37,281 nt of DNA from Bacteroidota bacterium (GCA_021286895.1 JAJTBN010000005.1:1-37281); one strand, 5' to 3'; shown: positions 15,179 to 22,577, counted from the stretch's first letter. The notes: generated from the letters alone by a model not told the origin. Numbers and translations are program-made.

Positions 15179-15595
15179 TCACTCCGTTATTTCGATGCTG
15201 TGCGTCAGTTCGATTGCCTGCCTGTAAACTGCCGCTACTCCGCAGTATTTTTCCTGCGAAAGTTTCACCGCGTGCTCGACCTTATCATAGGGAATGTTCG
15301 TTCCTTTGAAAATATATCTGAGATGTATCTTGAAATATTTCTTCGGATGTTCTTCCGTCAGTTCGCCTTCCGCCGTAACTTTGAAATCGTCGTACTCAAT
15401 CTTCATCTTGCCGAGCATCGAGACAACGTCCATACCCGTGCATCCGACGAGAGACGCCAGCATCAAAGGTTTGGGCGGCGGTCCTTCGCCGTTTCCCCCG
15501 ACTTCCTTGTGCGCGTCGACGCGCACGTTATATCCCAGTACGTCTATATCAAACGCCATTCCCGACTTGTGTTCGGCAGTTACAGTGTGCTTCAT
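15137..15595. repeat. 459-bp direct repeat, left copy (ccoH tail + OsmC gene)
   Basis: The copy runs from GGCAGCGAATACTATC in ccoH to the OsmC start codon. It matches 18463-18921 without gaps; I count 14 substitutions, about 97% identity. Positions 15301-15553 are identical in both copies, and the differences cluster at the two ends. Confidence 0.95.
15179..15595 (-). CDS. OsmC-family protein, copy 1
   Basis: The 138-residue protein starts MKHTVTAEHKSGMAFDIDV. It has the OsmC-family core: PPPKPLMLASLVGCTGMDVV (about 40-59), with the conserved Cys in LVGCTGMD, and EKYCGVAAVYRQA near the C-terminus with the second Cys. Two-Cys OsmC/YhfA-type proteins use this pair for thiol peroxidase chemistry or related roles; activity here is not proven. 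A longer in-frame start exists 48 codons upstream, but the second copy (18505) begins at the same Met and the extra stretch looks non-coding. Compared with copy 2, five residues differ, for example Thr/Lys in KGTNIPYD. The 5' flanks of the two copies are unrelated, so they have different promoters. Confidence 0.9.
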   Translation of the reverse strand: MKHTVTAEHKSGMAFDIDVLGYNVRVDAHKEVGGNGEGPPPKPLMLASLVGCTGMDVVSMLGKMKIEYDDFKVTAEGELTEEHPKKYFKIHLRYIFKGTNIPYDKVEHAVKLSQEKYCGVAAVYRQAIELTHSIEITE

Positions 15596-16410
15596 TAAAT
15601 CAAATTTTACTAAAATATAAATAAGACAGTATTCAAATAAAGCGCAGGAAGAGATATCAGGAGTTGCAAAATAAAAATATTTGCCTATGAAAAGAAAGCT
15701 TAATTCATATCTAAAGGAGTAATGCAGAAATAAACACAATCTATTAAAAGCGCATATTAAACAATAAAATCAGAAAAACTTTAATATTTAATCCGAAATA
15801 ATCGTTAATCGGCAACTCATTTAAAAAAAAGATTTACCCGATAATGACAAGATTATTCGCGAATATAGTAATTTACTGAAATATGAAAACGAGTATTCGT
15901 CATTTATTAAGTTATAAAAAAATAATTCCAGGTTATTATTAAAATATATAATTATCTTGTATCGTTTATAAAATATACTTAGATTATAAAAGTTGTTTAA
16001 GTCAAAGCAGATTCCCCCGAATCAAAAGACGGCATTGAAACCGGTGACAACAAATAAAGAACATCTGCAAAAACGAGAACGAGAAATAGGCGTCTGCAAT
16101 AATTATTTATATCAATGAATCAATCAATCAATCACATCTTTTTGATAGCGAAAATTCTATTAAGAATAATGTCTCGCAGGGTAATAAACGAATGTACAAA
16201 AAAAGCATTTTAAAATTAGTGGTTTCTTTATAAATCGTAAAATATTTATGATGAGAGAATTAGATATTACAGCATATACATTATGCTTAAACAAAGAATA
16301 GAAATAATGGTTTATTTTAGCATTCACACATCTGTTTCTAAGAAATTAGTTTATATACAGTAGAATAAAATACAGATTATGAAGAAGTAATAGTAGCGAC
16401 CATAAAGGAG
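15596..16410. other. AT-rich non-coding stretch
   Basis: No credible gene was found in these 815 bp. The sequence is much richer in A+T than the cco operon. A small AATC microsatellite (four units) lies at 16118-16133. It ends at a decayed gene fragment (16411) and may be the remnant of older, degraded coding sequence. Confidence 0.6.
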
Positions 16411-16518
16411 ATGATATTGCATACGGCTTTGAGTGTAAACGCTCAGTGGGTACAGGAATACAACAGTAACACATCATTTATAAAACGTTTAAGTTTTCTG
16501 AACGATAGCACGAAATAA
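16411..16518 (+). pseudogene. N-terminal fragment of a YCF48-like T9SS protein
   Basis: A 35-codon frame reads ALSVNAQWVQEYNSNTSFIK and then RLSFLNDSTK before a TAA. It parallels the start of the intact neighbour at 16595 (SLSVNAQWVLQNTGSSTDFH, then SVKFINKNTGW). The stop falls where the neighbour has Gly-Trp, and the same frame continues VFGSG afterwards, as a YCF48-type repeat would. The signal peptide is missing: only MILHTA precedes ALSVNA. This is best read as the remnant of a tandem paralogue, not a real small gene. Confidence 0.65.
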
Positions 16519-16594
16519 GTTTTCGGTTCTGGTTTATTACTTTTACAAATAAAAAAATATTAATGAAACAATAAATAAAAAACTTAAAAATGTT

Positions 16595-17836
16595 ATGAAA
16601 AATTTGTTTCTAATATTCGCTATGCTGATTTCATTGAGCGTGAACGCTCAATGGGTATTGCAGAACACCGGAAGTTCTACGGATTTTCATTCAGTGAAAT
16701 TCATAAATAAGAATACAGGCTGGATTTGCGGAACGGGCGTAATAGCAAAAACAACTAATGCGGGAATAAACTGGGTTCATCAAACACACCCGGCTGGGAA
16801 TAAGAGGTTGAACTGTATAAGTGTCATTGATTCAAACATACTTTATTGTGTAGGAATGTTTAAAACTATATTAAAGACAACAAACGGCGGAACAAACTGG
16901 ATAGCGATTGAAAACGGTCCTTTTGGAACAGGTGACAGTTATATTTCCTCATTCTTTTTAGATAACAACACTGGTTGGATATCAGGTACAGGAACAAAAA
17001 TTTGGAAAACGACTAACGGAGGTAATACATTATCTAATGTCTATATAGGAGGTTGGATATATAGCATATATTTCAAAGATTCTTTAACTGGATTAGTTTG
17101 CGGCGATGGCGGATTTCTCCAAAGAACAACCAACGGCGGCTTAAACTGGTACACGCCAAATATTAATTTGAATTTTATGGGTTATGATTTTTGGGATATG
17201 TCAATAATTAACAACCAATATTGCTGTGTAATAGGTTTACAAAATGGGCCCGTTTATCGATCAACTGATTTTGGTATGAACTGGGATAGCGTGGGAAGAG
17301 TCGCAGATATTTTTGATATTTATAGTGTAAGATTTGCTAATGAAAATACAGGTTGGTGCGGTGGCGGAGGCACACCCGGTGGCAGATTGTTCAGAACTAC
17401 AAATGGAGGTTACGATTGGGTGAGAACGGATAATGATAATAATCCCGGATATATCGGGGATATATACTTTTATAACGACAGCATAGGTTGGGCAACGGGA
17501 AGCAACGGAATGGTGCTATACACAACAAACGGGGGAATAAGTTACGTAAATCAGATTTCTACAGAGATACCGGAATCATTTGTATTACACCAAAACTATC
17601 CGAATCCGTTCAACAATAAAACGAATATAATGGTTGAAATTAAAGAGAAGAATTTTTACAAACTTGAGATATATGATATAACCGGTAAAAAAGTCGATAA
17701 CTTATTCGAAGGAATAAAAACCCCGGGAATTTATCGGATAAATTATGATGCATATAAATTATCGTCCGGAGTTTACTTTTATAAACTGATTAGTTCTAAT
17801 TTCATAAAAACGAAGAAATTTATTTTGTTGAAATAA
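16595..17836 (+). CDS. Secreted YCF48/BNR-like beta-propeller protein with T9SS sorting domain
   Basis: The 413-residue protein has a signal peptide (MKNLFLIFAMLISLSVNA, 1-18). At least six repeats of the type NTGWxxGxG...TTNGGxNW follow, for example NTGWICGTG, NTGWISGTG, RTTNGGLNWY, NTGWCGGGG and YTTNGGISYV. This pattern is typical of YCF48-like and sialidase (BNR/Asp-box) propellers. Residues 331-413 form a T9SS type A sorting domain (LHQNYPNPFNNKTNIMVEI through SSGVYFYKL and a Lys-rich end). A role in surface binding or adhesion is possible but unproven; no catalytic sialidase residues were seen. It lies in the AT-rich insert between the two OsmC copies, next to a decayed paralogue. Confidence 0.85.
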   Translation: MKNLFLIFAMLISLSVNAQWVLQNTGSSTDFHSVKFINKNTGWICGTGVIAKTTNAGINWVHQTHPAGNKRLNCISVIDSNILYCVGMFKTILKTTNGGTNWIAIENGPFGTGDSYISSFFLDNNTGWISGTGTKIWKTTNGGNTLSNVYIGGWIYSIYFKDSLTGLVCGDGGFLQRTTNGGLNWYTPNINLNFMGYDFWDMSIINNQYCCVIGLQNGPVYRSTDFGMNWDSVGRVADIFDIYSVRFANENTGWCGGGGTPGGRLFRTTNGGYDWVRTDNDNNPGYIGDIYFYNDSIGWATGSNGMVLYTTNGGISYVNQISTEIPESFVLHQNYPNPFNNKTNIMVEIKEKNFYKLEIYDITGKKVDNLFEGIKTPGIYRINYDAYKLSSGVYFYKLISSNFIKTKKFILLK

Positions 17837-17887
17837 GTCAATAACGTCCTTATGGATGAACCACCAAAATAGACTTTAAATAAAAAT

Positions 17888-17970
17888 AAAGGGCGGAGCC
17901 TTTGAATTAAAAAGTCGCGGTCAACGACAATCAAAGTTATATCCATAAATGGATATACCCGCCCATTTTT
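17888..17970 (+). other. Predicted branched RNA structure / complex terminator
   Basis: GGGCGG (17891-17896) can pair with CCGCCC (17959-17964), followed by ATTTTTAT. Inside, CTTTGA (17900-17905) pairs with TCAAAG (17931-17936) and encloses GTCG...CGAC. TATATCCA-TAAA-TGGATATA (17938-17957) makes an 8-bp hairpin. Together these form a three-way junction ending in a T-tract. A simpler alternative is the local hairpin AAAGG-GCGGAG-CCTTT (17888-17903). It may be the terminator of the propeller gene or a small structured RNA. No known RNA family was recognised. Confidence 0.35.
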
Positions 17971-18010
17971 ATAATCAATTAAAACATAAATAATAAAAGG
18001 ATTAAATAAA

Positions 18011-18379
18011 ATGAGAAAATCATTTATAACAACTTGCATTATAGCGTTTTTACTTTTAACAGTAAGAACATCCGAAGCGCAAAGTCCGTACGAAACGTCA
18101 TGCGGAAGTACTTTGTTTCAGGCAATGCAATTACCGTTAAATCCGCAGGATGGATTCTTTAAACCGAATAGGACAGATACAATAAACGGAATTCCAACAA
18201 TAAATACTGCGTATTTTCCAGTGTTAATTGTATTTGTCCAATTTCTTGATGACCAAAACGATAACATTTGGCCCAATACGTGTGATACTTCGGGACCAAT
18301 ATTTAGAGATAGTTTGATAGCAAGAATAAAAAACAATAAACAGACTTTAGCCCGGATAAAGCGATCTGTCCCGGGCTAA
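18011..18379 (+). pseudogene. Secreted protein truncated by a palindrome
   Basis: The 122-codon frame starts with a clear signal peptide (about 1-24, MRKSFITTCIIAFLLLTVRTSEAQ) and has a purine-rich AAAAGGATT 10 nt upstream. The mature part contains TAYFPVLIVFVQFLDDQND, which resembles the first strand of secreted M6-like peptidases (VLVxFxD), but the family call is tentative. The frame runs into a perfect 14-bp palindrome at 18342, and its last dozen residues (TLARIKRSVPG) are encoded by that element. The rest of the protein is absent, so this is probably a broken gene. Whether the short product is still made cannot be told. Confidence 0.55.
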
Positions 18380-18384
18380 AGTCT
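18342..18384. repeat. Perfect 14-bp palindromic element
   Basis: AGACTTTAGCCCGG (18342-18355) and CCGGGCTAAAGTCT (18371-18384) are exact inverse complements around a 15-nt loop. The element interrupts the secreted-protein gene. TTATTATATA follows, so it could also stop transcription. The TTTAGCC...GGCTAAA core is of the REP type that is mobilised by IS200-like transposases elsewhere; no such transposase is present here. Confidence 0.8.
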
Positions 18385-18462
18385 TATTATATAAAGATAT
18401 TTTCTGTGATTTAAGTGCCCGACAAGGGTTCCAGGAGTGTTCCGATAGACCGGATTTTGTAC

Positions 18463-18921
18463 GGCAGCGAATACTATCACGAAGCGTCGTTTCTCGTGAA
18501 ATAATCACTTCGTTATTTCGATGATGTGCGTCAGTTCGATTGCCTGCTTATACACCGCCGCTACTCCGCAGTATTTTTCCTGCGAAAGTTTTACCGCATG
18601 CTCGACCTTATCATAAGGAATGTTCTTTCCTTTGAAAATATATCTGAGATGTATCTTGAAATATTTCTTCGGATGTTCTTCCGTCAGTTCGCCTTCCGCC
18701 GTAACTTTGAAATCGTCGTACTCAATCTTCATCTTGCCGAGCATCGAGACAACGTCCATACCCGTGCATCCGACGAGAGACGCCAGCATCAAAGGTTTGG
18801 GCGGCGGTCCTTCGCCGTTTCCCCCGACTTCCTTGTGCGCGTCGACGCGCACGTTATATCCCAGTACGTCTATATCAAATGCCATTTCCGACTTGTGTTC
18901 GGCTGTTACAGTGTGTTTCAT
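18463..18921. repeat. 459-bp direct repeat, right copy
   Basis: This is the second copy of 15137-15595. It carries the last 13 codons and stop of ccoH as a dead fragment (18463-18504) plus a complete OsmC-type gene. Homology stops exactly at the OsmC start codon on one side and inside ccoH on the other. Confidence 0.95.
18505..18921 (-). CDS. OsmC-family protein, copy 2
   Basis: The 138-residue product differs from copy 1 at five positions: SGM to SEM near the start, KGTNI to KGKNI, VYRQ to VYKQ, and HSIEITE to HIIEITK (two changes). Both Cys of the OsmC pair (LVGCTGMD and EKYCGVAA) are kept, so both copies look functional. It is preceded, in transcription order, by hicB and hicA on the same strand, with 38 bp between hicA and its start codon. 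It may therefore be read from the toxin-antitoxin promoter, unlike copy 1. Confidence 0.9.
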   Translation of the reverse strand: MKHTVTAEHKSEMAFDIDVLGYNVRVDAHKEVGGNGEGPPPKPLMLASLVGCTGMDVVSMLGKMKIEYDDFKVTAEGELTEEHPKKYFKIHLRYIFKGKNIPYDKVEHAVKLSQEKYCGVAAVYKQAIELTHIIEITK

Positions 18922-18959
18922 ATTGTTGAAATGAAAAGATTTTTAATAAATGATTTGTA

Positions 18960-19187
18960 TTATTTCATTAATGCCGTGAACTCATCAACCGTTAATCCGC
19001 ATTGACGTAGGATTGCTCTCAATGTTCCTTTAGCTATTTCAGAATGATTGGGTATTGTCAGACGGCGATAAGGATAGTTTGAATTTCTTAATATAATATG
19101 ACTTCCGGTTTGATGGTCTTTTTGGTAACCGATTTTTCCCAGAGTCTTAATAAGTTCATAAGCAGAAAGAACCGGTAAATGGCTCAC
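18960..19187 (-). CDS. hicA: HicA-type mRNA interferase toxin
   Basis: HicA toxins are small double-stranded-RNA-binding-fold RNases that cut mRNA in the ribosome context. The 75-residue protein has the family layout: SAYELIKTLGKIGYQ (8-22), then the catalytic TGSHIIL with its conserved His, RRLTIPNHSEIAKGTLRAIL, and a short C-terminal helix. Length is normal. It starts with GTG, and its first base pairs overlap the hicB stop by 4 bp, so the two are translationally coupled. Confidence 0.92.
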   Translation of the reverse strand: MSHLPVLSAYELIKTLGKIGYQKDHQTGSHIILRNSNYPYRRLTIPNHSEIAKGTLRAILRQCGLTVDEFTALMK

Positions 19188-19396
19188 ACCGCAATCTCCA
19201 CAATTTCTTCGGATATAGAAGGCGGTATCGGTTCATTATGCTTTCTCAGACTTTCGATGTATCCCTTTATTGCATCTTTAGCATTCTCGACAGCTTCGTT
19301 TCTTGTTTTGCCCTGCGAAACACATCCGGGTAAAGAGGGAACTTCCGCAACAAACATTTTATCTTCGTCCTGTTCTATTAATATTCTGTATTTCAT
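19184..19396 (-). CDS. hicB: HicB-type antitoxin
   Basis: The 70-residue protein has the partial RNase-H fold of HicB antitoxins: MKYRILIEQDEDKMFVAEVP, then SLPGCVSQGKTRNEAVENA and a helix DAIKGYIESLRK. It neutralises HicA. Here hicB is upstream of hicA. A C-terminal DNA-binding domain (HTH or RHH), found in many longer HicB proteins, is not present, so autoregulation may be weak or need HicA. The ATG has AAAG upstream. Confidence 0.9.
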   Translation of the reverse strand: MKYRILIEQDEDKMFVAEVPSLPGCVSQGKTRNEAVENAKDAIKGYIESLRKHNEPIPPSISEEIVEIAV

Positions 19397-19511
19397 TGAA
19401 TATCTTTAATTATTATTAAAATATTAAAATTCTTTAAATAATAAAAGGCTTGGCAAGTATGGCTGAATAATATTTGAATGTAAATTACAGGATATGCCTG
19501 ATTTTTATGGT

Positions 19512-19529
19512 CGGACACCGTCCGTTTTT
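19512..19529 (+). terminator. Short hairpin with T-tract upstream of the aminotransferase
   Basis: CGGAC-ACC-GTCCG is followed by TTTTT. The loop has only 3 nt. No plus-strand gene lies upstream within this block, so it may only insulate the aminotransferase promoter. Confidence 0.3.
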
Positions 19530-19554
19530 CCTTTAAAAACACGCCCGTTTAGTG

Positions 19555-19562
19555 TATTTTTG
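19555..19562 (+). promoter_or_regulatory. Putative Bacteroidota-type -7 element
   Basis: TATTTTTG fits TAnnTTTG and lies 22 nt before the ATG of the aminotransferase gene. The same 8-mer stands before the genes at 1759 and 3854. A -33 element is not evident. Confidence 0.4.
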
Positions 19563-19584
19563 TATTATACAAAACCTCAATTAT

Positions 19585-21012
19585 ATGATGACCATAAAAG
19601 ACGTAAACCCTAATCTTATTAAGGCCCAGTACGCCGTAAGAGGCAAGATTGTCGACAGGGCTCAGGAACTTGAAGCAAAGGGCAAAAGAATAATTTATTG
19701 CAACATCGGAAACCCGCAGGCACTGAAACAGAAACCCGTTACGTTCATCAGGCAGGTGCTTTCCTGCCTTGAATATCCGGATATGATGAATATGCCAGAA
19801 GCGAAGAAGATTTTTCCAGCCGACGTTATCGCGCGAGCGAAAATGATTATGGAAAAAAATCCGACAGGCACGGGCGCGTATACAGTGAGTTCCGGCATCG
19901 CGTTTATAAGAAAAGCGATTGCGGAATTTATAGAGAACAGAGACGGCATTCCTGCCGATATGAACAAGATAGTCCTGACGGACGGCGCGAGCAAGGGCGT
20001 GCAGGCGGCGCTTACACTCATTTTGAAAAACGAGAATGACGGCGTTATGATTCCGATTCCGCAGTACCCGCTCTACAGCGCGGCTCTTGCGCTTTACGGT
20101 GCGAAGCAAATCGGATACTTCCTTGACGAAAGCAATTCATGGCAGTTAAACGAAAAAATTCTTGAAGACAGCATTAAGGAAGCAAAAGGCAAGGGAATAA
20201 ATCCGGTCGCGATAGCGGTTATAAACCCGGGAAACCCCACAGGCGCGGTGCTTTCCAAAGACAACATGGAAATGATTATAAGGTTCGCGAAGAAGTACAA
20301 TATCGTTCTTCTTGCCGACGAAGTCTATCAGGAAAACGTTTACCTCGAAGGAATCAAGTTCGTATCTTTCGCTAAAGCGATGCATGATATGAACGAAAAG
20401 GAAGTTACGCTTTTCAGTTTCCATTCGGTATCGAAAGGGTTCCTCGGCGAATGCGGTCACAGAGGCGGCTATTTCGAAGTCAGGAACATGTCTCCCGAAG
20501 TTTACGGGCAGTTGATTAAACTCCAGTCAATCAGTCTGTGCTCGAATGTCGACGGACAGATTGTCACGTACCTGATGGTCGATCCTCCGAAACCCGGTGA
20601 TGAAAGTTACGAACTTTACAAGAAGGAAAAAGACACGATACTCAGCGAACTGAAGTACAAGTCGAGAGTACTCGGCGAAGGCCTAAACAAAATCAACGGA
20701 ATGTCCTGCGACGTTCCGCACGGCGCGATGTACGCTTTCGTGAAATTTGAACTCCCACATAAAAAAGACGTTGACGTTTCGAAGATGACGGTTGATGAAT
20801 TGTACGCTTACGACGCGAAAAGAGATTTCGATTACTGTCTTGCATTGCTTGAAGAAACGGGTATCTGTGTTGTGCCGGGTTCGGGATTCGGACAGATGCC
20901 GGGAACTATGCACTTCAGAACGACGATTCTTCCTCCGCGGGAGGATATATTAAACCTCGTCGAAAAAATGAAAAAGTTCCACGAAGAGTATACAAAAAAA
21001 ATAGCGGTATAA
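19585..21012 (+). CDS. Alanine aminotransferase-like class I/II aminotransferase
   Basis: This PLP enzyme probably exchanges amino groups between alanine and 2-oxoglutarate. The N-terminal IIYCNIGNPQALKQKPVTFI and YPDMMNMPEAKK, and the active-site SFHSVSKGFLGECGHRGGYF, match the eukaryotic-type alanine aminotransferase branch (animal GPT, plant AlaAT). The PLP-binding Lys is about residue 284. GAYTVSSGIAFIRKAIAEFI and LLADEVYQENVY also fit. I chose the ATG at 19585 (a second ATG follows directly). An in-frame GTG at 19552 would start inside the predicted promoter. At 475 residues it has the usual length. A strong terminator follows at 21091. Annotation as a broader-specificity aminotransferase is possible. 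Confidence 0.9.
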   Translation: MMTIKDVNPNLIKAQYAVRGKIVDRAQELEAKGKRIIYCNIGNPQALKQKPVTFIRQVLSCLEYPDMMNMPEAKKIFPADVIARAKMIMEKNPTGTGAYTVSSGIAFIRKAIAEFIENRDGIPADMNKIVLTDGASKGVQAALTLILKNENDGVMIPIPQYPLYSAALALYGAKQIGYFLDESNSWQLNEKILEDSIKEAKGKGINPVAIAVINPGNPTGAVLSKDNMEMIIRFAKKYNIVLLADEVYQENVYLEGIKFVSFAKAMHDMNEKEVTLFSFHSVSKGFLGECGHRGGYFEVRNMSPEVYGQLIKLQSISLCSNVDGQIVTYLMVDPPKPGDESYELYKKEKDTILSELKYKSRVLGEGLNKINGMSCDVPHGAMYAFVKFELPHKKDVDVSKMTVDELYAYDAKRDFDYCLALLEETGICVVPGSGFGQMPGTMHFRTTILPPREDILNLVEKMKKFHEEYTKKIAV

Positions 21013-21029
21013 ATTTTGGTATGGAAAAA

Positions 21030-21050
21030 AAACTAAGTATTACTTAGTTT
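21030..21050 (-). terminator. 9-bp hairpin, probably the terminator of thpR
   Basis: AAACTAAGT-ATT-ACTTAGTTT is a perfect hairpin. On the minus strand a run of T follows (from the A-run at 21025-21032), which suits the minus-strand thpR gene. Confidence 0.65.
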
Positions 21051-21090
21051 GATATTGTTGTTTTTCATTTTTATTGTTCTCCTCCTTATT

Positions 21091-21129
21091 GACAGATGCT
21101 TTTCCTCCTTGAAGCATCTGTCTTTTTTT
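21091..21129 (+). terminator. Strong rho-independent terminator of the aminotransferase gene
   Basis: GACAGATGCTT (21091-21101) pairs perfectly with AAGCATCTGTC (21112-21122), and T7 follows. Confidence 0.9.
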
Positions 21130-21140
21130 ATGCCTCAAAG

Positions 21141-21701
21141 TTACAAAGTAAATCTGTCTATTACGAAATGTTCCGCCCCGTTGGAAGATAAAACACTTTT
21201 ATTGAAAATTAGTTCCTTAAAATTCAAAAATAATTCAAACCCTATGTTCCTGAAATCCGGGAATGATATATTTTCATCACGCCTTACTCTTCCGAGTGTG
21301 AGGTGCGGTCTCAGTGGTTTGTCCTGTCTGTATCCGTAGGAATCAAGAATCTCTACAATTACTTCGTTCAGAGAATATATTTTTCCGTCTTCGTTATCAA
21401 GTTTAGCGACAAGCACTCTCGGATTTTTGAAATTTGGAAAAGCGGTTATGCCGGAATAATGAAGTTTGATTTCGCCCGTTTTGTTTTCAATCTTTTGATG
21501 AAATTCTCTGCGTATATCTTCAGCGGTTTTTTCTTCAGTATCTCCGAGAAAAAAAAGTGTTATATGGGAGTTGCCGGTGTTCTCCCATTTGATTTTCCGC
21601 GCGTTCTCATATCCGATGATTTCCTTCACGTCATTCTGAAGTGATTTAAGTTTTTTTCCTGTATCTTCGTCGAGTTTAAGCGAAAGGAAAGTTCTTAACA
21701 T
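21141..21701 (-). CDS. thpR: RNA 2',3'-cyclic phosphodiesterase (2H family)
   Basis: ThpR/LigT opens 2',3'-cyclic phosphates at RNA ends. The 186-residue protein has both HxTx motifs of the 2H phosphoesterase superfamily: HIT (46-48, SHITLFFLG) and HLT (133-135, RPHLTLGRVR). It begins MLRTFLSLKLD, typical of bacterial ThpR. The C-terminal FKELIFNKSVLSSNGAEHFV is also conserved (SxLxxxGxxY-type end). It is divergent from mazG, 87 bp away, and convergent with the aminotransferase gene. Confidence 0.92.
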   Translation of the reverse strand: MLRTFLSLKLDEDTGKKLKSLQNDVKEIIGYENARKIKWENTGNSHITLFFLGDTEEKTAEDIRREFHQKIENKTGEIKLHYSGITAFPNFKNPRVLVAKLDNEDGKIYSLNEVIVEILDSYGYRQDKPLRPHLTLGRVRRDENISFPDFRNIGFELFLNFKELIFNKSVLSSNGAEHFVIDRFTL

Positions 21702-21788
21702 GGCGTTTGAAATGTTTTTAAATTGAATAACTTCTGATAATTTAGTAATATGAAAACAATAAACAAATGATTAAAACATAAGAATATA

Positions 21789-22577
21789 TTGCAGAACGGC
21801 GATAAAATATTGTGCGAAAAATTTCTTGAATTTGTTAATATTGTGAGGCGGCTGCGAAGGGAATGTCCCTGGGACAGGGAGCAGACGCATGAGAGTCTGA
21901 GAAGATGCCTGCTTGAGGAGTCTTATGAAGTGCTTGAGGCTATTGACAACAACGACATGACTGAACTCCGCAAGGAACTCGGCGATCTTATGCTACAGGT
22001 GGTGTTTCACGGTGTGATGGGAGAGGAGGCGGGAATCTTTAATCTTGCAGACGTGCTTGAGCACGAGACCGAAAAACTCATATACCGCCATCCGCATATT
22101 TTCGGCGACACGAAAGTAAGCGGTAGCGAGGAAGTAAAGACAAACTGGGAAAAACTTAAAAAACGCGAAGGGCGCGAATCAGTGCTCGACGGCGTACCCG
22201 TCGAGATGCCTGCTCTCTTCAGGGCATACAGGATACAGGAGAAGGCGGCTAAGGTCGGTTTCGACTGGAAAGACCACAAGCCGGTTTACGAGAAGATTCT
22301 CGAAGAAGTCGGCGAACTGAGAGAGAACATGGAAAAGAACGAAACGCAGGATAAACTCGAAGACGAGTTCGGGGACGTGCTTTTTTCAATCGTGAATTAC
22401 GCGAGGTTCATGAAGATTAATCCCGAAGACGCGCTTAGAAAGACGATTGAAAAATTTTCGTTCAGGTTCAGGGAAATAGAAAAATTCGCGAAATCAAAAA
22501 ATATCGAATTGGAGAGCATGACACTCGAGGAGATGGATGCTGTCTGGAACGAAGCAAAAAATAAAAGTAAAAAGTGA
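21789..22577 (+). CDS. mazG: Nucleoside triphosphate pyrophosphohydrolase MazG
   Basis: MazG hydrolyses (d)NTPs to monophosphates and pyrophosphate and helps clear damaged nucleotides. The 262-residue protein has two tandem MazG domains. The first has CPWDREQTHESLRRCLLEES with EExxE (43-47) and KELGDLMLQVVFH. The second has ILEEVGELRE and EDEFGDVLFSIVNY. Length is normal. The start is uncertain: TTG at 21789 is the longest option, and a second TTG at 21810 is also possible. Neither has a Shine-Dalgarno. It opens a tight seven-gene plus-strand run and overlaps the NUDIX gene by 4 bp. Confidence 0.95.
   Translation: MQNGDKILCEKFLEFVNIVRRLRRECPWDREQTHESLRRCLLEESYEVLEAIDNNDMTELRKELGDLMLQVVFHGVMGEEAGIFNLADVLEHETEKLIYRHPHIFGDTKVSGSEEVKTNWEKLKKREGRESVLDGVPVEMPALFRAYRIQEKAAKVGFDWKDHKPVYEKILEEVGELRENMEKNETQDKLEDEFGDVLFSIVNYARFMKINPEDALRKTIEKFSFRFREIEKFAKSKNIELESMTLEEMDAVWNEAKNKSKK

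Noticed and set aside
15596-15739. Longer N-terminus for OsmC copy 1
   Set aside because: The extra 48 residues look like translated non-coding DNA. Copy 2 begins at the same Met, and homology between the copies ends exactly there.
19552-19584. GTG start for the aminotransferase
   Set aside because: It lies within the predicted promoter, and the added residues are not family-like. The ATG at 19585 directly precedes the conserved N-terminus.
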